Positions 1-10,229 of a stretch of DNA of 64,000 bases are shown here, piece by piece. Positions within the stretch are counted from its first letter, which is position 1. Each line of letters starts with the position of its first letter. Both the position numbers and the translations under genes were made by a program. The stretch covers positions 1,116,001 to 1,180,000 of the forward strand of contig NC_070558.1 in the NCBI RefSeq assembly GCF_026914185.1, read 5' to 3'. The notes beneath the pieces are model-generated. The model searched no databases. It was given only the letters and a program-made list of their open reading frames with translations, and was not told the origin of the DNA. The DNA comes from Puccinia triticina (taxonomy: Eukaryota; Basidiomycota; Pucciniomycetes; Pucciniales; Pucciniaceae).

Positions 1-41
1 TCCTAGCCACAATCAAACCCCTGCGCGGACGTCTCATTTCG

Positions 42-292
42 CTCACGACCGTGGCACAATGGTAGGGTTTTGTAGAAAGCCAACTCGGAAGTGCATACTT
101 GGGAGGACTTACTTGTACACTACTCGCCTCCGCCACGCAGTTCCCGGTTTCCGTACCGATTTTTCCGCCCTCATCCATTCCCGCTTTCCGCTTGTCACTC
201 GTCCCTGTCGCAGAGTAACGGCTCACCACAGTGGCGCTGGGGTAGTGCTTTGATCCTTCCACACTCAGAGATGCACACGTTGGAAAGCTCAC
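42..292 (-). repeat. Two copies of the Ty3 71-80-nt module (Gypsy-1)
   Basis: Minus-strand modules at 112-42 and 292-222, each 71 nt. The first opens with GTAAGT, the second with GTGAGC; both end GTGAG. They share a core resembling TGCACYTCC and GCCAC with five further modules in Gypsy-2. In the -1 frame relative to gag they read as Q/K-V-S ... A-T-V-V-S, so they lie in the gag-pol linker of Gypsy-1, whose pol continues past the left edge of the window. Confidence 0.75.
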
Positions 293-402
293 TTTGGTAT
301 TGGACTGCCTCGCCGTACTTCCGCCAATACCCTCCTGCTTCTTTAATGTCGACCGTCCAGGCTGAGTCAAAGCTCCCTCCGCCCGGATAGCTCGGCCAAC
401 AA

Positions 403-2718
403 CTAAAAATCCTCCGCAGGAGGCTCTGCACAGTGCTGCGGTGCCCCTTCGCCCACCTCCGTCACCCAATCTCCGCTTTTAGGCTGGCAGATGATCATCT
501 TGTACTGCTTCCCGTGAGTCCCTTCCACCCGCATCACTTCCTCTTGCCTTGCGGGACAGAAACGCAGTTGCGCTCGGAAAGCAAACAGTGCTGGTTGACC
601 AAGGATGATCTTGTGAGACCTAGTTACCAAGAACAATAACTTCTTGACCACTTTCGCCACCTCCACGGTCTCCGCCTCCGCTATCCCGTCCACTTCACAA
701 GTAAACCCGCCCATTGTGCGGATTTTTATGTGAGTCTTCTGCAACACCAAGTTAGCCTCCGACGCCAAATCCGCTGGGAGAATGTTGATCATGGACCCTG
801 TGTCAATCATAGCCCATTTTGTAACGTTTCCTACCCTCATACTCACGTATCCCAGTGGACAGGATACGGCCGTAGATGGTAGAACGGGAATTGAATCCAG
901 CAAGTGTCCAAACTCCGCACACTTAACCTCCGCACTTTCCGCGTTAGTGGTGACAGCCGTCGCCGCTGGCTTCCTTTCACCTGACGCCTCCTTCAACACG
1001 CTGATCATCTCGTCCGCCATCACCGGGGAGATTGCCGCCAGCTCCCTCAAGGTAAGGGCTACCGTGGTTTCCGCGCCCATTGCTCGCCGTGCAACTTCTG
1101 CCGCCTTTTTCTTATTGCCCCCCGCCATCGGAGCTACCGGAAGCTGCTTGACCGGCTCCGGTCTGGCTCTAGGAGCGGGAACGGGATCCAAATCCATCTT
1201 CTCCAAACGCTCCCCTAAGAAGACTTCCCCCGTTTGCACGCACTTCACACTGCTGGCCACTGCCGGCGGCTTCCACACCATGCCCTTGACCATCCCAATA
1301 TTCACTTTCCCTTCCACCTCTTTTCCCTTCGCCGAAGTTTGCCCGGCCCGCACCACGTCCCTAGGAACCGGTCCATCCACTGGCGTACAATCCGGCCAAA
1401 AGAAAGCGCGTCCCCACGTGGAAACTTTTCCCGCAGCCCGGTCCGTTTCGAAGTACTCGCACTGATTCCGCATATGGCCAGTTTCCTTGCAGTAGTCACA
1501 CACCGGAGGTCCTCGCCTCCACGGCGGCATCCCGCCAGCCTGCGGAGCACCATCCGTTTGAGGAGCGGCGGGAGCGGCTGCTGGTGGCACGACCGTCTGT
1601 TGTTCCTTTGGTTGCTTGTGCGCCGCTCTCTGCATAAACAGCTTCAATTCTTTCAGCGTATCCGCCAGGTCACTCACGTCCTTGACCGTAACCGGCACCT
1701 GCGGAGCCGGTTCCGCCCTTGCAACTGCATCTCCTTGGCTGTCGTTCATGAGCTCCAACACTTTGAGTTCCGCCTTGACAGCGGAGCGCAGCTCCTTCAT
1801 GCTGGGCAGCAGTTTTGGCCCACCTAGTCGTGGTTTGACCATCAGTCCTTGCTTGTTAAGTCCCCAAAGCACCTTCTCAGTGAAAGTCCGGTCGAATCCC
1901 TTCAAGAAAATCCACTTTGTCGTACCCATATCGGCCGTCATGATCTCATTCTGCTCCAGATACCGCAGAACCTGGTCAAAACTGGTAATGTAGGACACAT
2001 ACTCCGCTCTCGTCCGCACACCGCCCTTTTCCGCACGCTCCAAAGCCACTTTCTCCAAGTCACTCTCCCGATACCTGGGTCCGTGATCTTCCCACCTTTC
2101 AAGTATCTCCTCCTTGAGCTTGGTCCAATCCTTACTCTCGAACCCCTTCATGTCCTCCACTTCCCGCAAGTCCTTGCCTTCCGGAAAGAAGTTGACCACC
2201 TGGTACGCTTTATCCGCATCCGTCAGACCTTCTTGCAGAGCCGCTCTTTCGAACCGGTCGATAAAACGCTCCACCTCCGCCTCTGAAAACTTAAGGTGCA
2301 GATAATCCCTGGGCCGTATCTTTGCTCCGCTTGGCGCAGGAGCCGCAGGTTGTTGTCCACCTAGCGCTTCTTCCATGGTCTCGTCTTCTATCTCTTCTGG
2401 TCGAACTCCGTAAGTTCCGCTCGTCGTTCCTCCCGCTGACACCGCTGGTCAATTGTTCAGGGTGCTCCGCTGATACAGCTGTCGCCTCCTCGCCGCGATT
2501 GACTGATTAGGTGAAAACTGGCTCCGCACCAGCGAAAAAGATGTCTGTCCTAGTCTCGGTCCTCCCGCTAAGCCCAACCACAATTGTGTTTCGGCAGGTC
2601 TTGAAGAAGAGCCTTCTCCGTTTTCCGCAATTACTGTGTCTCCGCTGTCCGAGCCGCCTGATCCGATCTGAGCTTCTTCATCGCCTGGAGTAAAGAATTC
2701 GCCTTCCGAAGGGTTCAT
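403..2718 (-). pseudogene. gag: Gypsy-1 gag with retropepsin (in-frame TGA)
   Basis: Gag-protease ORF of a Ty3-type LTR retrotransposon. The long open part (2442 to 403, about 680 codons) has a capsid-like region, a CCHC zinc knuckle (CDYCKETGHMRNQC, near residue 320) that would bind RNA, and a retropepsin motif (IDTGSMINIL, near residue 555). An upstream 89-codon segment beginning with ATG at 2718 is in the same frame and separated only by a TGA at 2449-2451, so the original gag probably started at 2718 and has acquired a nonsense codon. Its capsid region resembles that of Gypsy-2 gag at 51.7-53.8 kb, so the two are paralogous families. The stop lies in a T run (GATTTTTAG); the -1 frame stays open downstream, consistent with a gag-pol frameshift. 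Pol is outside the window. Confidence 0.8.
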
Positions 2719-2794
2719 TCAACGTTTCCGCGCAAGTCTAGTTCCCGAGTATCCGATAACAACACAAAGTTGGGTTCCCGGCCAGACCCCCACT

Positions 2795-3720
2795 TGTGAG
2801 AATGAAAGCTGGTTGGCTGGTGAAGAATGTCCGCTAACCGCCTCCTTCAAGAATATTGATGTCCGGGCTGTGTGATTGTCGGTAACTCGGCTCCGCACTG
2901 CTACTTTCCGCTAGCCTTCAGCGCTCCTCTACTGAGCCTGATCTATAGCGTAATAATCCGCAAGTGAATAAAGCTCCACAATAATTCGCAAGCACAATAA
3001 TCCGCAAGTAACTCTCGAATAAGGATAAGAACACAGATAATCTCTCAATAACTCTTGTACGTCCGTAGTTTTAAGTACAAATGATGATGAGTGTAATCCG
3101 TAATACGTTAGATAAAAGATCATAATTCCCCCCTTTCTCAAAAAGAGAGCCAAAAAACCCTTTCCGTCCTCCCCTCCACACACATCGCCGTTCCCACCCA
3201 ATACCGCACGTCTGACACTTTCCCGCACTAGTCCGCCTACTCCGCCCGCTATCCCGCTCGTCACTTTCCCAGACTCCGCTCCTCTCCGACGCTTGCCCTC
3301 CCACCGTCCTCTGTCTAGCCCCCGTCAGTCGTTCTCTTGCCACTGCCTTCACCCCGGTTCCACCCGCTGATGGAACCCACTCGAGCTGTCATGGCTCACC
3401 CGCTGACGCGCCGCTGCTACCAGTCCACGTGTGTAGTCCCGCCGCAGTCCAGCCCTGTCTTTTTCCGCTCCAATCCAAATACCCAATCCGAAATCCGCAA
3501 TCCGTGCATTCCAATCCGCGCATGACTTTCCGTAAGCTTTCCTAGCGTGCTTTCCTGACCTCATCCTCAGTGCTTATGTCACCGGAATGCACCATGCCTG
3601 AGCGGCTTTGTGCATTCCCCGCCCGCGCTATCCCCGCGTGGACATTCTACCGCGCTCGCCTATATAAATCACCACACCGGGTTCTACATCAGTTCCATGC
3701 GGGCAGGTGCTTACGAGGTA
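2795..3720 (-). mobile_element. Gypsy-1 5' LTR (approximate outer end)
   Basis: Minus-oriented LTR. The inner boundary is clear: the minus strand ends in CTCACA at 2795. Much of the sequence recurs in the opposite orientation at about 30.43-31.28 kb, including the TATA-like GATTTATATAGG (on + at about 3657-3668 as its complement) and the CGGATTATT/GCAAGTGAATAAAG motifs. The right edge could not be fixed because similarity fades near 3.72 kb. No convincing tRNA-complementary primer-binding site was recognised next to the inner edge. Confidence 0.6.
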
Positions 3721-4113
3721 CGGTTTGTGAAGCTCTGACGGCTAAATTTCTGATCCGGCACATCACTCCCACCCATTGACCGCTACTGCGACATGCACCC
3801 ACCGTAACAATCATTCCTTTACACTCTACCTTTCCAATTGACCTCATTTGTCCAATCACCCCAAGCCAACCGCCAAGGATAACACACCGTTGCAAAACAA
3901 GGGCCGCTAACACATGTAGACAATCAGCCAACACCAGTCCCGATCTTCATGGCTACTCTCAATGGCCCGCACCCCAAACCTCACGTTCTCCTTTCACACC
4001 TGCTCTGAATTACTCCCTACCCCCTTCTATGCACCTTCGCCGCACCAATTACCAGCCTTTCTCTCGCCGTTATGTCCCTCACCCTCTCTTTCTTCTCAAT
4101 ATAGGGGGGAGAC
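3721..4113. other. Uncharacterised stretch ending in a polypurine tract
   Basis: Pyrimidine-rich sequence without a recognisable gene. It ends in AGGGGGGAGAC (4103-4113) directly before the TG of the LTR at 4114, the arrangement of a polypurine tract before a 3' LTR. It may therefore be the 3' internal end of a degraded plus-strand retroelement. Confidence 0.4.
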
Positions 4114-4453
4114 TGTAAAACCCCCGCGCCGCGAGCGCCACGGGTTTCACAAAACCTTACACAAGAACCAACTTCGACCCCATATAGCATTGTCGCCTCC
4201 GCCCTCCTAGCTCAGCAGAGATCCCCGACAAACTGACTATCTCTCCTGAGCTAGGTAAGCCACTATTCCTTCTTCTCTTTTCCTTTCCTTCTCTTCTTTG
4301 ATGTTGTACCTAGACACAGAGAGATCCCCAACCAACTTACTATCTCTCCTGAGCTAGATGAAATAAAGACCCCATTGGCATCAGAAACATTGAGACCGTT
4401 GTCTCTCTGTGTGCCATTGCCCTAGCCCCAGTGAAGAGCCCCCAGCTCTTACA
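4114..4453 (+). mobile_element. LTR, 340 nt, TGTAA...TTACA
   Basis: Begins TGTAAAACCCC and ends AGCTCTTACA, giving 5-bp inverted termini and TG/CA ends. A polypurine tract precedes it, so it is read as a plus-strand 3' LTR. It contains an internal imperfect duplication: a block with ACTATCTCTCCTGAGCTAG occurs near 4231-4250 and again near 4340-4358. AATAAAG at 4364 is a possible polyadenylation signal. No partner LTR is in the window. Confidence 0.65.
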
Positions 4454-4601
4454 GGCAGGTACCCGCTAATTTTTTCCTGGCAAAATTGTCTGCAGCTGCA
4501 GAAAAGTCTGGCCACTGCGGCACAAGGTCTTGGGGTTTGCGGCCCAAGTCACAAGCTCACAAACTCTGAGACAGGCAGGTGTACCGGCTAATTTTTTCCT
4601 G

Positions 4602-5712
4602 GCAAAACACAACACCCGCACCCGCACCCGCCAAGCGGATACCCGCCCACGGGTGTTGGATACCCGTGGCCATCTCTATATGGATATCCCTTGAAACCGT
4701 CCTTCTGGATGGTAAATGAGCAACAACAACCGGATGGAGGATGACCCAATGGCTATCATCAGCAAGCGCCAAAAAGGGCCTTGTGGCCTTGGCACACCAG
4801 GTTGCACACAATTGTGAAACCTAAATAAGAACAAAAGATAAACATTAGGTCTACAGCTTGTTGTCAAAAATTAGAAGACTTACTTCTTTGGGATTGATAT
4901 CCCCCGTCCCCTTGATTCCAACACTTGCAAGCAACCGGGTGGTTGTTTTTTTGTTTTGTTTCCAAAGACAGTTTGCAGCATGCTTGATCAAGTTGCTGCA
5001 AGAAGAGTCGCCGGTGGGGCGGTTGATCTTGGTTCCACATTTGGAGTCAGATTTGAGGGATTATCAGGGAGGAGTTGGGATCTCAGCAAGTAGTCAGTCA
5101 ACAAAAAAAACTACTTACATTTTGCATGGATATGCAATCATTTGGCGGCCATGCTTGTCTACTTGATTAGATAGCTCCGGTGTTGAGTAAGATTTATAGC
5201 TTGCGCTGATGGTGTTTGCAGCAATCTTCTGGGCCTTTTCTGAAATTCAAGGAAGTGAAAGGTAGGGTCAGAACACAATTTCTTGATTGATAAAATAATA
5301 TATCATGATTACTAACCTAGCTCCTCCCAATTGGTCAGTGTAGTTCCTGATGGAGGCTCTGCGGTAGCCGATTTGCTTTCATCGGGCTTGGTGTCTTTTG
5401 GAGTAGATTGAGGATTTGGAGAGGAAGCAACAGACGATTCAAGTGAGGTGTTTGGTTTTTTTTGCTTGCGGCCTGACATGGTGGTTGGTTCCGGGTGAGA
5501 TGCTGGATATGCAGATATCATGGCGGGCTTTGATATGAAGTAGTAGTACACGCGGGCACAGCGCCGCCACCCCCACCCCCTCCGGGGGCGGGGTTGGCGG
5601 GTTTGAATGGAGGGTACCCGGGTACGTACCCGTCAGGCACACGTACCCGGACCCGGACACGCCAGGCGGTCCCAAACGGGTGTGGGCGGGTACCCGTTTG
5701 CCATCTTTAGCC
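4602..5712 (-). mobile_element. Internally deleted hAT-type element
   Basis: Both ends are rich in CGGGTACCCG-like motifs and have TGGCAAA terminal motifs facing inward from each side (TGGCAAAACACAACACC at about 4601; on the minus strand GATGGCAAACGGGTACCCG from about 5706). Such GGGTACCC subterminal repeats are usual for hAT elements. Between them lie only the first transposase exons; the catalytic part is missing, so this is a non-autonomous deletion derivative. Exact termini and an 8-bp target duplication were not resolved. Confidence 0.5.
4670..5551 (-). pseudogene. hAT transposase N-terminal exons with BED-type finger
   Basis: Minus-strand exon series. Exon 1 encodes a Ser/Pro/Lys-rich leader (MSGRKQKKP...) ending near 5319 at a GTTAGT donor. 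Exon 2 (from about 5239, after TTTCAG) encodes ASYKSYSTPELSNQ... and ends ...IAYPCKM. Exon 3 continues CGTKINRPTGDSSCSNLIKH, giving a Cys-x2-Cys ... His BED-like DNA-binding finger. After a further intron (GTAAGT...TTATTTAG), exon 4 reads QLCATWCAKATRPFLALADD, a conserved hAT block. The sequence then stops abruptly at about 4670. The exon 2-3 junction lacks a good acceptor in the right frame, so the copy is probably dead. Confidence 0.6.
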
Positions 5713-5795
5713 TCAGGCAAAGAGTGGGACTTTAGTCCTAACCTCTCCTTCAGAGACGCTTCGTGCCTTCTTGGAGAGGCTTAGCTAAGCTCGCT
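5711..5795 (+). repeat. MITE terminal hairpin, copy 1
   Basis: Resembles the right terminus of the element at 20.94-21.56 kb: CCTCAGGC, GGGAC(T/A)TTAGTCCTAA, then CCTCTCCTT...GGAGAGGCTTAG able to fold as a hairpin. Only this end is present here. Confidence 0.45.
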
Positions 5796-6017
5796 GAAGA
5801 ATACGGCCGCGCAGTCGTGGCACCACAGCCTTGTTGAATTAGCCCTGCGGTGTTGCGGCTGTGGTTGTTTGTCCTTGTGTTTCTGTTTGAGGTGCCCTTA
5901 CAAGGCATCCTCTCTCTTGCAGAGGTTTTTTCCCTCAGTTCCTTTTCATATTCCGGCCATTTGCCAGTTTCCTCTTGTCTTGTGCGTGTGTCTATTCCGC
6001 TGAGCCTCTGCATCCCG
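5796..6017. other. No recognisable feature
   Basis: About 220 nt between the MITE end and the transposon-like terminus at 6018. No gene, repeat or RNA was recognised. Confidence 0.4.
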
Positions 6018-7024
6018 AAGGGCCCCGCTTCAGATCCAGAAATATCCGCCCATATCCGCAGGTTTTGGAACCTCGGGTTTCAGATATCTGGCTTGATCCG
6101 CGGTCCCTCAACAGATATCCCGGACTTTTTGCCGGATATCCCACGCGGGATACTGGCTAAGGTTGAAGTGACGGGTGTTCGGAATGGTTTGAGATACAGG
6201 GGTTCAACTGCTCCCAGAAAATATGTATGTACACTTCCCGATGCTAAAGGACGACGATGGGTTGAGGTCTTTTAGAGAATATTAGCTTTCGTTCGATAAC
6301 ATCCACAATGTCAAATCTGTTGGTCGTCTCTTTGGTTCCACCCGCTGAATTCTGCGCTTCATCGATCCCTGGGTATTTAATCTGAACTAGTTGTTGTCTG
6401 CGCATGACGACCAATGGTTTTGCAAGCTTGATACATTTGCCTTCAAGCTCATGATTCCCGATTCGTAACATCGGCTTTTCCTGGATATCCAATGTACGGG
6501 GTATGTTTGGAGTTGGTTGCGTGGTTTTGCAGAAACAGGATCAAAAGGTTGATAAGTATCATGTGCACTTCATCCCCATTTCTTTTCTCTCAGCAGGTGG
6601 ATTTGCTAGGAAACTTACCAAATTCGACAGGTCTATCAGACCGATTTCGGCGCCTTCTAGTACTGTCTGGGGATCGTCCGCCTCGACATCTTTTGACGAG
6701 GATTCAAGCCCTCCCTGCAATTCAACGATGATTGTTTCGGATCGTACTAAGCCATGCGAGTTCTTCGCCAGGGAAATCGTTGATGAGTGCTGCTTGCGGG
6801 TGACTGTGACCGGTATCTTCATATTTTTTGTTTACATATTTATGTACAGGTCATCCGATACTCAACCGATGCAACGCGTGGGCACCTGTCACAGGTGCAT
6901 GCTGTTGGATTTCCCGCGCGGAATATCCTGTAGCGGTCACGTGATATCCGGTAAATACCCGGAATATCTGGTCGGATTCTCGGATTGGGCTCCCCACTCT
7001 CACGCCCATCGGGCCCTTTTTTTT
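6018..7024. mobile_element. Possible TIR element enclosing CTF8
   Basis: Left edge (6018-6160) and right edge (about 6900-7024) both carry AAGGGCCC(C)G-like ends in inverted orientation, followed by many GATATCC/CGGATATCC motifs, the look of transposon subterminal repeats. A related GATATCC-rich terminus lies at 20.63-20.70 kb next to the minisatellite. The CTF8 gene sits between the two edges. Whether this is one element that captured CTF8, or two unrelated ends flanking a resident gene, cannot be decided from the window. Confidence 0.35.
6244..6822 (-). CDS. CTF8: Chromosome transmission fidelity protein Ctf8
   Basis: Two exons: 6822-6619 (68 codons, ATG giving MKIPVTV) and 6480-6244 (78 codons plus stop), joined across a 138-nt intron (GTAAGT at 6618, ATCCAG ending at 6481), for 146 aa. 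Exon 1 has the ELQG motif of the family; exon 2 has IGNHELEGKCIKLAKPL and ends ERKLIFSKRPQPIVVL, matching the Ctf8 signature (GxHxLEGKxxxLxKPxxV ... KxxFxxRPxPI). Ctf8 with Dcc1 and Ctf18 forms the alternative clamp loader that acts on PCNA in sister-chromatid cohesion. It is the only clear host housekeeping gene in the window. Both exons are open and splice sites are canonical, so it looks functional; its flanks resemble transposon ends. Confidence 0.85.
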
Positions 7025-7249
7025 AAGTGAATTTTGGCCTATGGCATTCCACACTATGAAACTAGGTAACATCTTTGTGAAAGTGACAAGACACAAACAA
7101 TCTTCAAACACAACTACGTGAGACCGCTAGCGAGATGAAAAAATTAGGGTTGAGAGATTGATGTTTAAACACGATTTAAGAGACACAAGACATAAAAGAA
7201 AAGGAAAAAGAAAAGTCACAAAGACTTAAGAATTCCAGTGATCAGAGAA

Positions 7250-7530
7250 TCAATTGGTTTCAAGCAGGAATTGGGCCACTGCGTCTTCCGCTTTCCGATT
7301 CTTGAGGACTAAGTCGAGCCGGTCAGCTTTGAAGTGAAGTTTTGATCTTCGTAGTCGTTGCTGCAATTCTGTCCAATGCTTTCTTGTGTGTTGACAAAAG
7401 TTCATGAAGTGAAGGACTGTCTCCCTAGCCCCGCAATTGGGACATAGAGGATCAAAAATTCTGTTAATACAAAATAAAAATCCTTTCAGCGCGCTATGAC
7501 CCAATGCAAGTTGATTTATTGGGAGTTACT
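7250..7530 (-). pseudogene. LINE ORF2 C-terminal fragment
   Basis: Minus-strand reading MGHSALKGFLFCINRIFD... with a CPNCG ... HFMNFCQHTRKHW arrangement (Cys-x2-Cys, His, Cys). This fits the zinc-finger tail that follows RNase H in fungal LINEs (Tad/I-like). Upstream reverse transcriptase is absent here, so it is a truncated 3' end. Confidence 0.6.
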
Positions 7531-8879
7531 GGCGCGCAGCAGAAGGGGCTAAGGTCCATGTTAGGCGCCCCTCCCACTCCACAGCTAGATGGACGCTCAT
7601 ACAAGCCCATGAAGCCGGACACCTAGCTGAACCGCAACCCACGATACGCGCACGTACGACAAAGCAGAGCTACGCGGGACAAACTCGGACCGAGTACCGC
7701 GGAGAAACCAGCAAGCGGACTGGAGGACCAACCACAGCAACGCACAAGGGCGCTCCAAGGTCCTCCAGGGTAGACAGGTGAGTATTTATGCCACTGGTAC
7801 ACTCAGCGGCTGCCACCACACCAGTCTCACTCAGTCCTTCATTCTTGACTCAGAGCGCGTATCGCTCATTGTCAGTTTCCTTTTTTTTTGTTTTCTAGTT
7901 TTCCATCCGAAGTCAACCGCAGTCCTTTTGAAACCCTACAACTCCACTATCTCATTCCTTTTACCCCCTCAGAAACTCGACTTCAACACCTATCTTCTTT
8001 CTGACACCCGCTAAAGCTTCAGACCCAACCTCATCCCTGTCCTCGATCCACCGTCCACAATCATCCACCGAACCATTTCCGAATCTCTCTCCAAGGATTC
8101 AGTCCCCAGAGCTTCAGGAGACAAGTGCTCAGACCTCCTTACCCTTGCCGGAGGGACGGCGAATCCAACAACTGCAGTCATACCCCAGCCCCTGTCCACC
8201 AGTGATGACTTACCTCTCACGTCTGCCGGTGAGGCTTCGCAGCCGCGACTCGCCCTACATTTGATCTCCTCAATCTTGCCCGATGTCGGGTCCAGAACGT
8301 GCATTTCCAAGCCTTCTTCCCACAATGAGTTGTAGCCCCTGCCTTGTTAGGAGTACATGCACCCTTGAACAGTATGCCCGAGGAGGCTTATCAACCCGCA
8401 ATGATTTACCTCTTGTGTTTAGTGTTGAAGAGCCACAGGCTGCTACCCAGACCACCACAGCAAATCCGATCCCACAGTGTAAGTTTTTGCCGGTATTATC
8501 CTCAATCTGGGTAGATTCGCAATCTTAAATATGACTTACATCTATGTACATTTGCCAGCCGATGGAGCTTGGGTCAAGCTGTCCAATATTACAAGCATAT
8601 AATTTATTGCTTCCGCAGATGCGTAGAAAGCCTGAATCAATCAGATTTGAAAATTGCAAAGTGCATTTTTACAGGAGCCCAGACAGTCGTTCCCCATTGG
8701 GAAGATCCCAATAATGTGAACCCTAAAATCATGAAGAAATTTGACTTGGATGTTGCCTCCAGCATGATTTATGCATTGTCCATCTCTGTTCGGAACCATT
8801 CTCTGCTGATGATACGCAGGTTTGGCAGGTCAAGAGCAGACAAAGTCGCTGTGTTAGAGGGGTAGAAGTAGATTCAGAA
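7531..8879. other. No confident gene; possible spliced ORF remnants
   Basis: The plus strand shows short open pieces at 8323-8480 (MSCSPCLVRS...) and 8569-8865 (MGQAVQYY... ending VAVLEG) separated by intron-like GTAAGT...GCCAG. I recognise no family in them. 7531-7760 is GC-rich. They may belong to the tyrosine-recombinase element that follows or be random ORFs. Confidence 0.25.
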
Positions 8880-9464
8880 ACCGCTCATCACTGTTGAGGT
8901 CGGTCTGTTAGCTGAGATTCAACTCCTCACACAACCACACGTGCGGGCTGTCAAGATAAGACCAATCAAGGTTGAAGCAAAAGCACCAGATGCGTTAACG
9001 GGGGGTGGAAGGTCATACAAGACCTCCTGATATCCCAGGACATTGACTTGATGGCACGGACGGTTACTTCGGCTAACAACCGCGCAGACGGATTGTCGCG
9101 TGGAGACCGCGCAGGCTTGCAGGCAAGACACCAGATCCGGGTGGCGGTTCCTTTAGATTTGTCCCCCTTCTTAACAGAGGTTGCGTAGGCACGACGCCAC
9201 TCTTGTATTTAAGCATTGGGTTTGCAGGCCTCTACCATGCATCCTTCCTACTACCCATTGGATCTACCTCCCTCTAAGAAATAACTATCTACCCAATCAT
9301 CTCTGTACTCCTCTCGGCGACTAGGAATCATGCCTGCCCAATACCACCTCCCGCGCATCGTGGCTTTTCTTTCTGTTGGGACGAGTGCAAAAACCCCCTC
9401 GGCCTTGGACTTGCACACCCTTTTTGGGTGGAGATGGAACACACTGCTCCTGTACAACGCCGGT
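8880..9464 (+). pseudogene. YR retroelement, RT/RNase H end (left of Copia-1)
   Basis: 9038-9178 reads DIDLMARTVTSANNRADGLS and continues RGDRAGLQARHQ to a stop at the TAG near 9187. The NRADGLSRG block corresponds to the end of the RNase H region in DIRS/Ngaro-type tyrosine-recombinase retrotransposons. Just before the Copia-1 insertion, LLLYNA reads directly into GVKKCIRFKR on the far side (15173 on), the N-terminal part of the recombinase. Several frames are broken, so the element is dead. Confidence 0.5.
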
Positions 9465-10220
9465 TGTTGAAATACATATAATTTTTGCGCGACTCCGCGT
9501 ACCAATTATACGCAGCAAAGCCAATTTTCACTCGCATCCGGAAAAGTACCGGTCGTAACCCTAACCTAATTGATCTGTCCCCCACCGTCAAAACCAAGCT
9601 CAAGCGAACAACCGGACTGGTCTCTTCTTCACGCGTTTACAATATCAAAGTGAAGAAGAGACTAGTAAGCAACCCCCTTTCTCATCATATCCCGAAAAAC
9701 TCATCATCAAGACAACACAACTGAAAACATCTTCTATCTACCTTATTCCTTCTTCCCTCTCTATATCAAACACAATCACAGACTAAAAACTCTTGCGCGT
9801 CCTTCACCATAAAAAACCAAAAACCAAAAACAATCCTGCGTTATCGCAGGTAGGCCTTTCCCATTTATCAACCTCACTGTTCTTAACTTATTTTCTAATC
9901 AATGTTTCTTATTATCTTTTATTTCTCAATTATTCTATTTTTGTTAGGTGTGTTATTGCTGGGAGTCTGAATCGCTGTTGTCGTTGTTGCTTACCAATAC
10001 AAAACTGCTGTCACCATAGGTTCGCTTATCTTTTCTTACATTATTATTGTTGTTATCATTGAAATAAAATTCACGCGTTTACAATATCAAAGTGAAGAAG
10101 AGACTAACTAAAAACTCTTGCGCGTCCTTCACCATAAAAAACCAAAAACCAAAAACAATCCTGCGTTATCGCAGGTGTGTTATTGCTGGGAGTCTGAATC
10201 ACTGTCGTTGTTGTTGTCTT
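9465..10220 (+). mobile_element. Copia-1 5' LTR and leader with two introns plus spliced copy
   Basis: Starts TGTTGAAATAC. A 13-bp inverted repeat (GTCTCTTCTTCAC and its complement, 9619-9663) precedes intron A, 9665-9781 (GTAAGC...CACAG, 117 nt). A 68-nt exon (9782-9849) is followed by intron B, 9850-9947 (GTAGGC...GTTAG, 98 nt), then a third exon beginning GTGTGTTATTGC. At about 10070 the leader repeats from TTCACGCG with both introns absent: the junctions are at 10106/10107 and 10174/10175. CCTGCGTTATCGCAGG, spanning the intron B junction, is a 6-bp hairpin. The sequence runs straight into gag without the LTR terminus TTACA or a primer-binding site. Confidence 0.85.
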
Positions 10221-10229
10221 TTCTCCAGA

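Noticed and set aside
782..1465. 227-codon plus-strand ORF
   Set aside because: Antisense of Gypsy-1 gag; no motifs.
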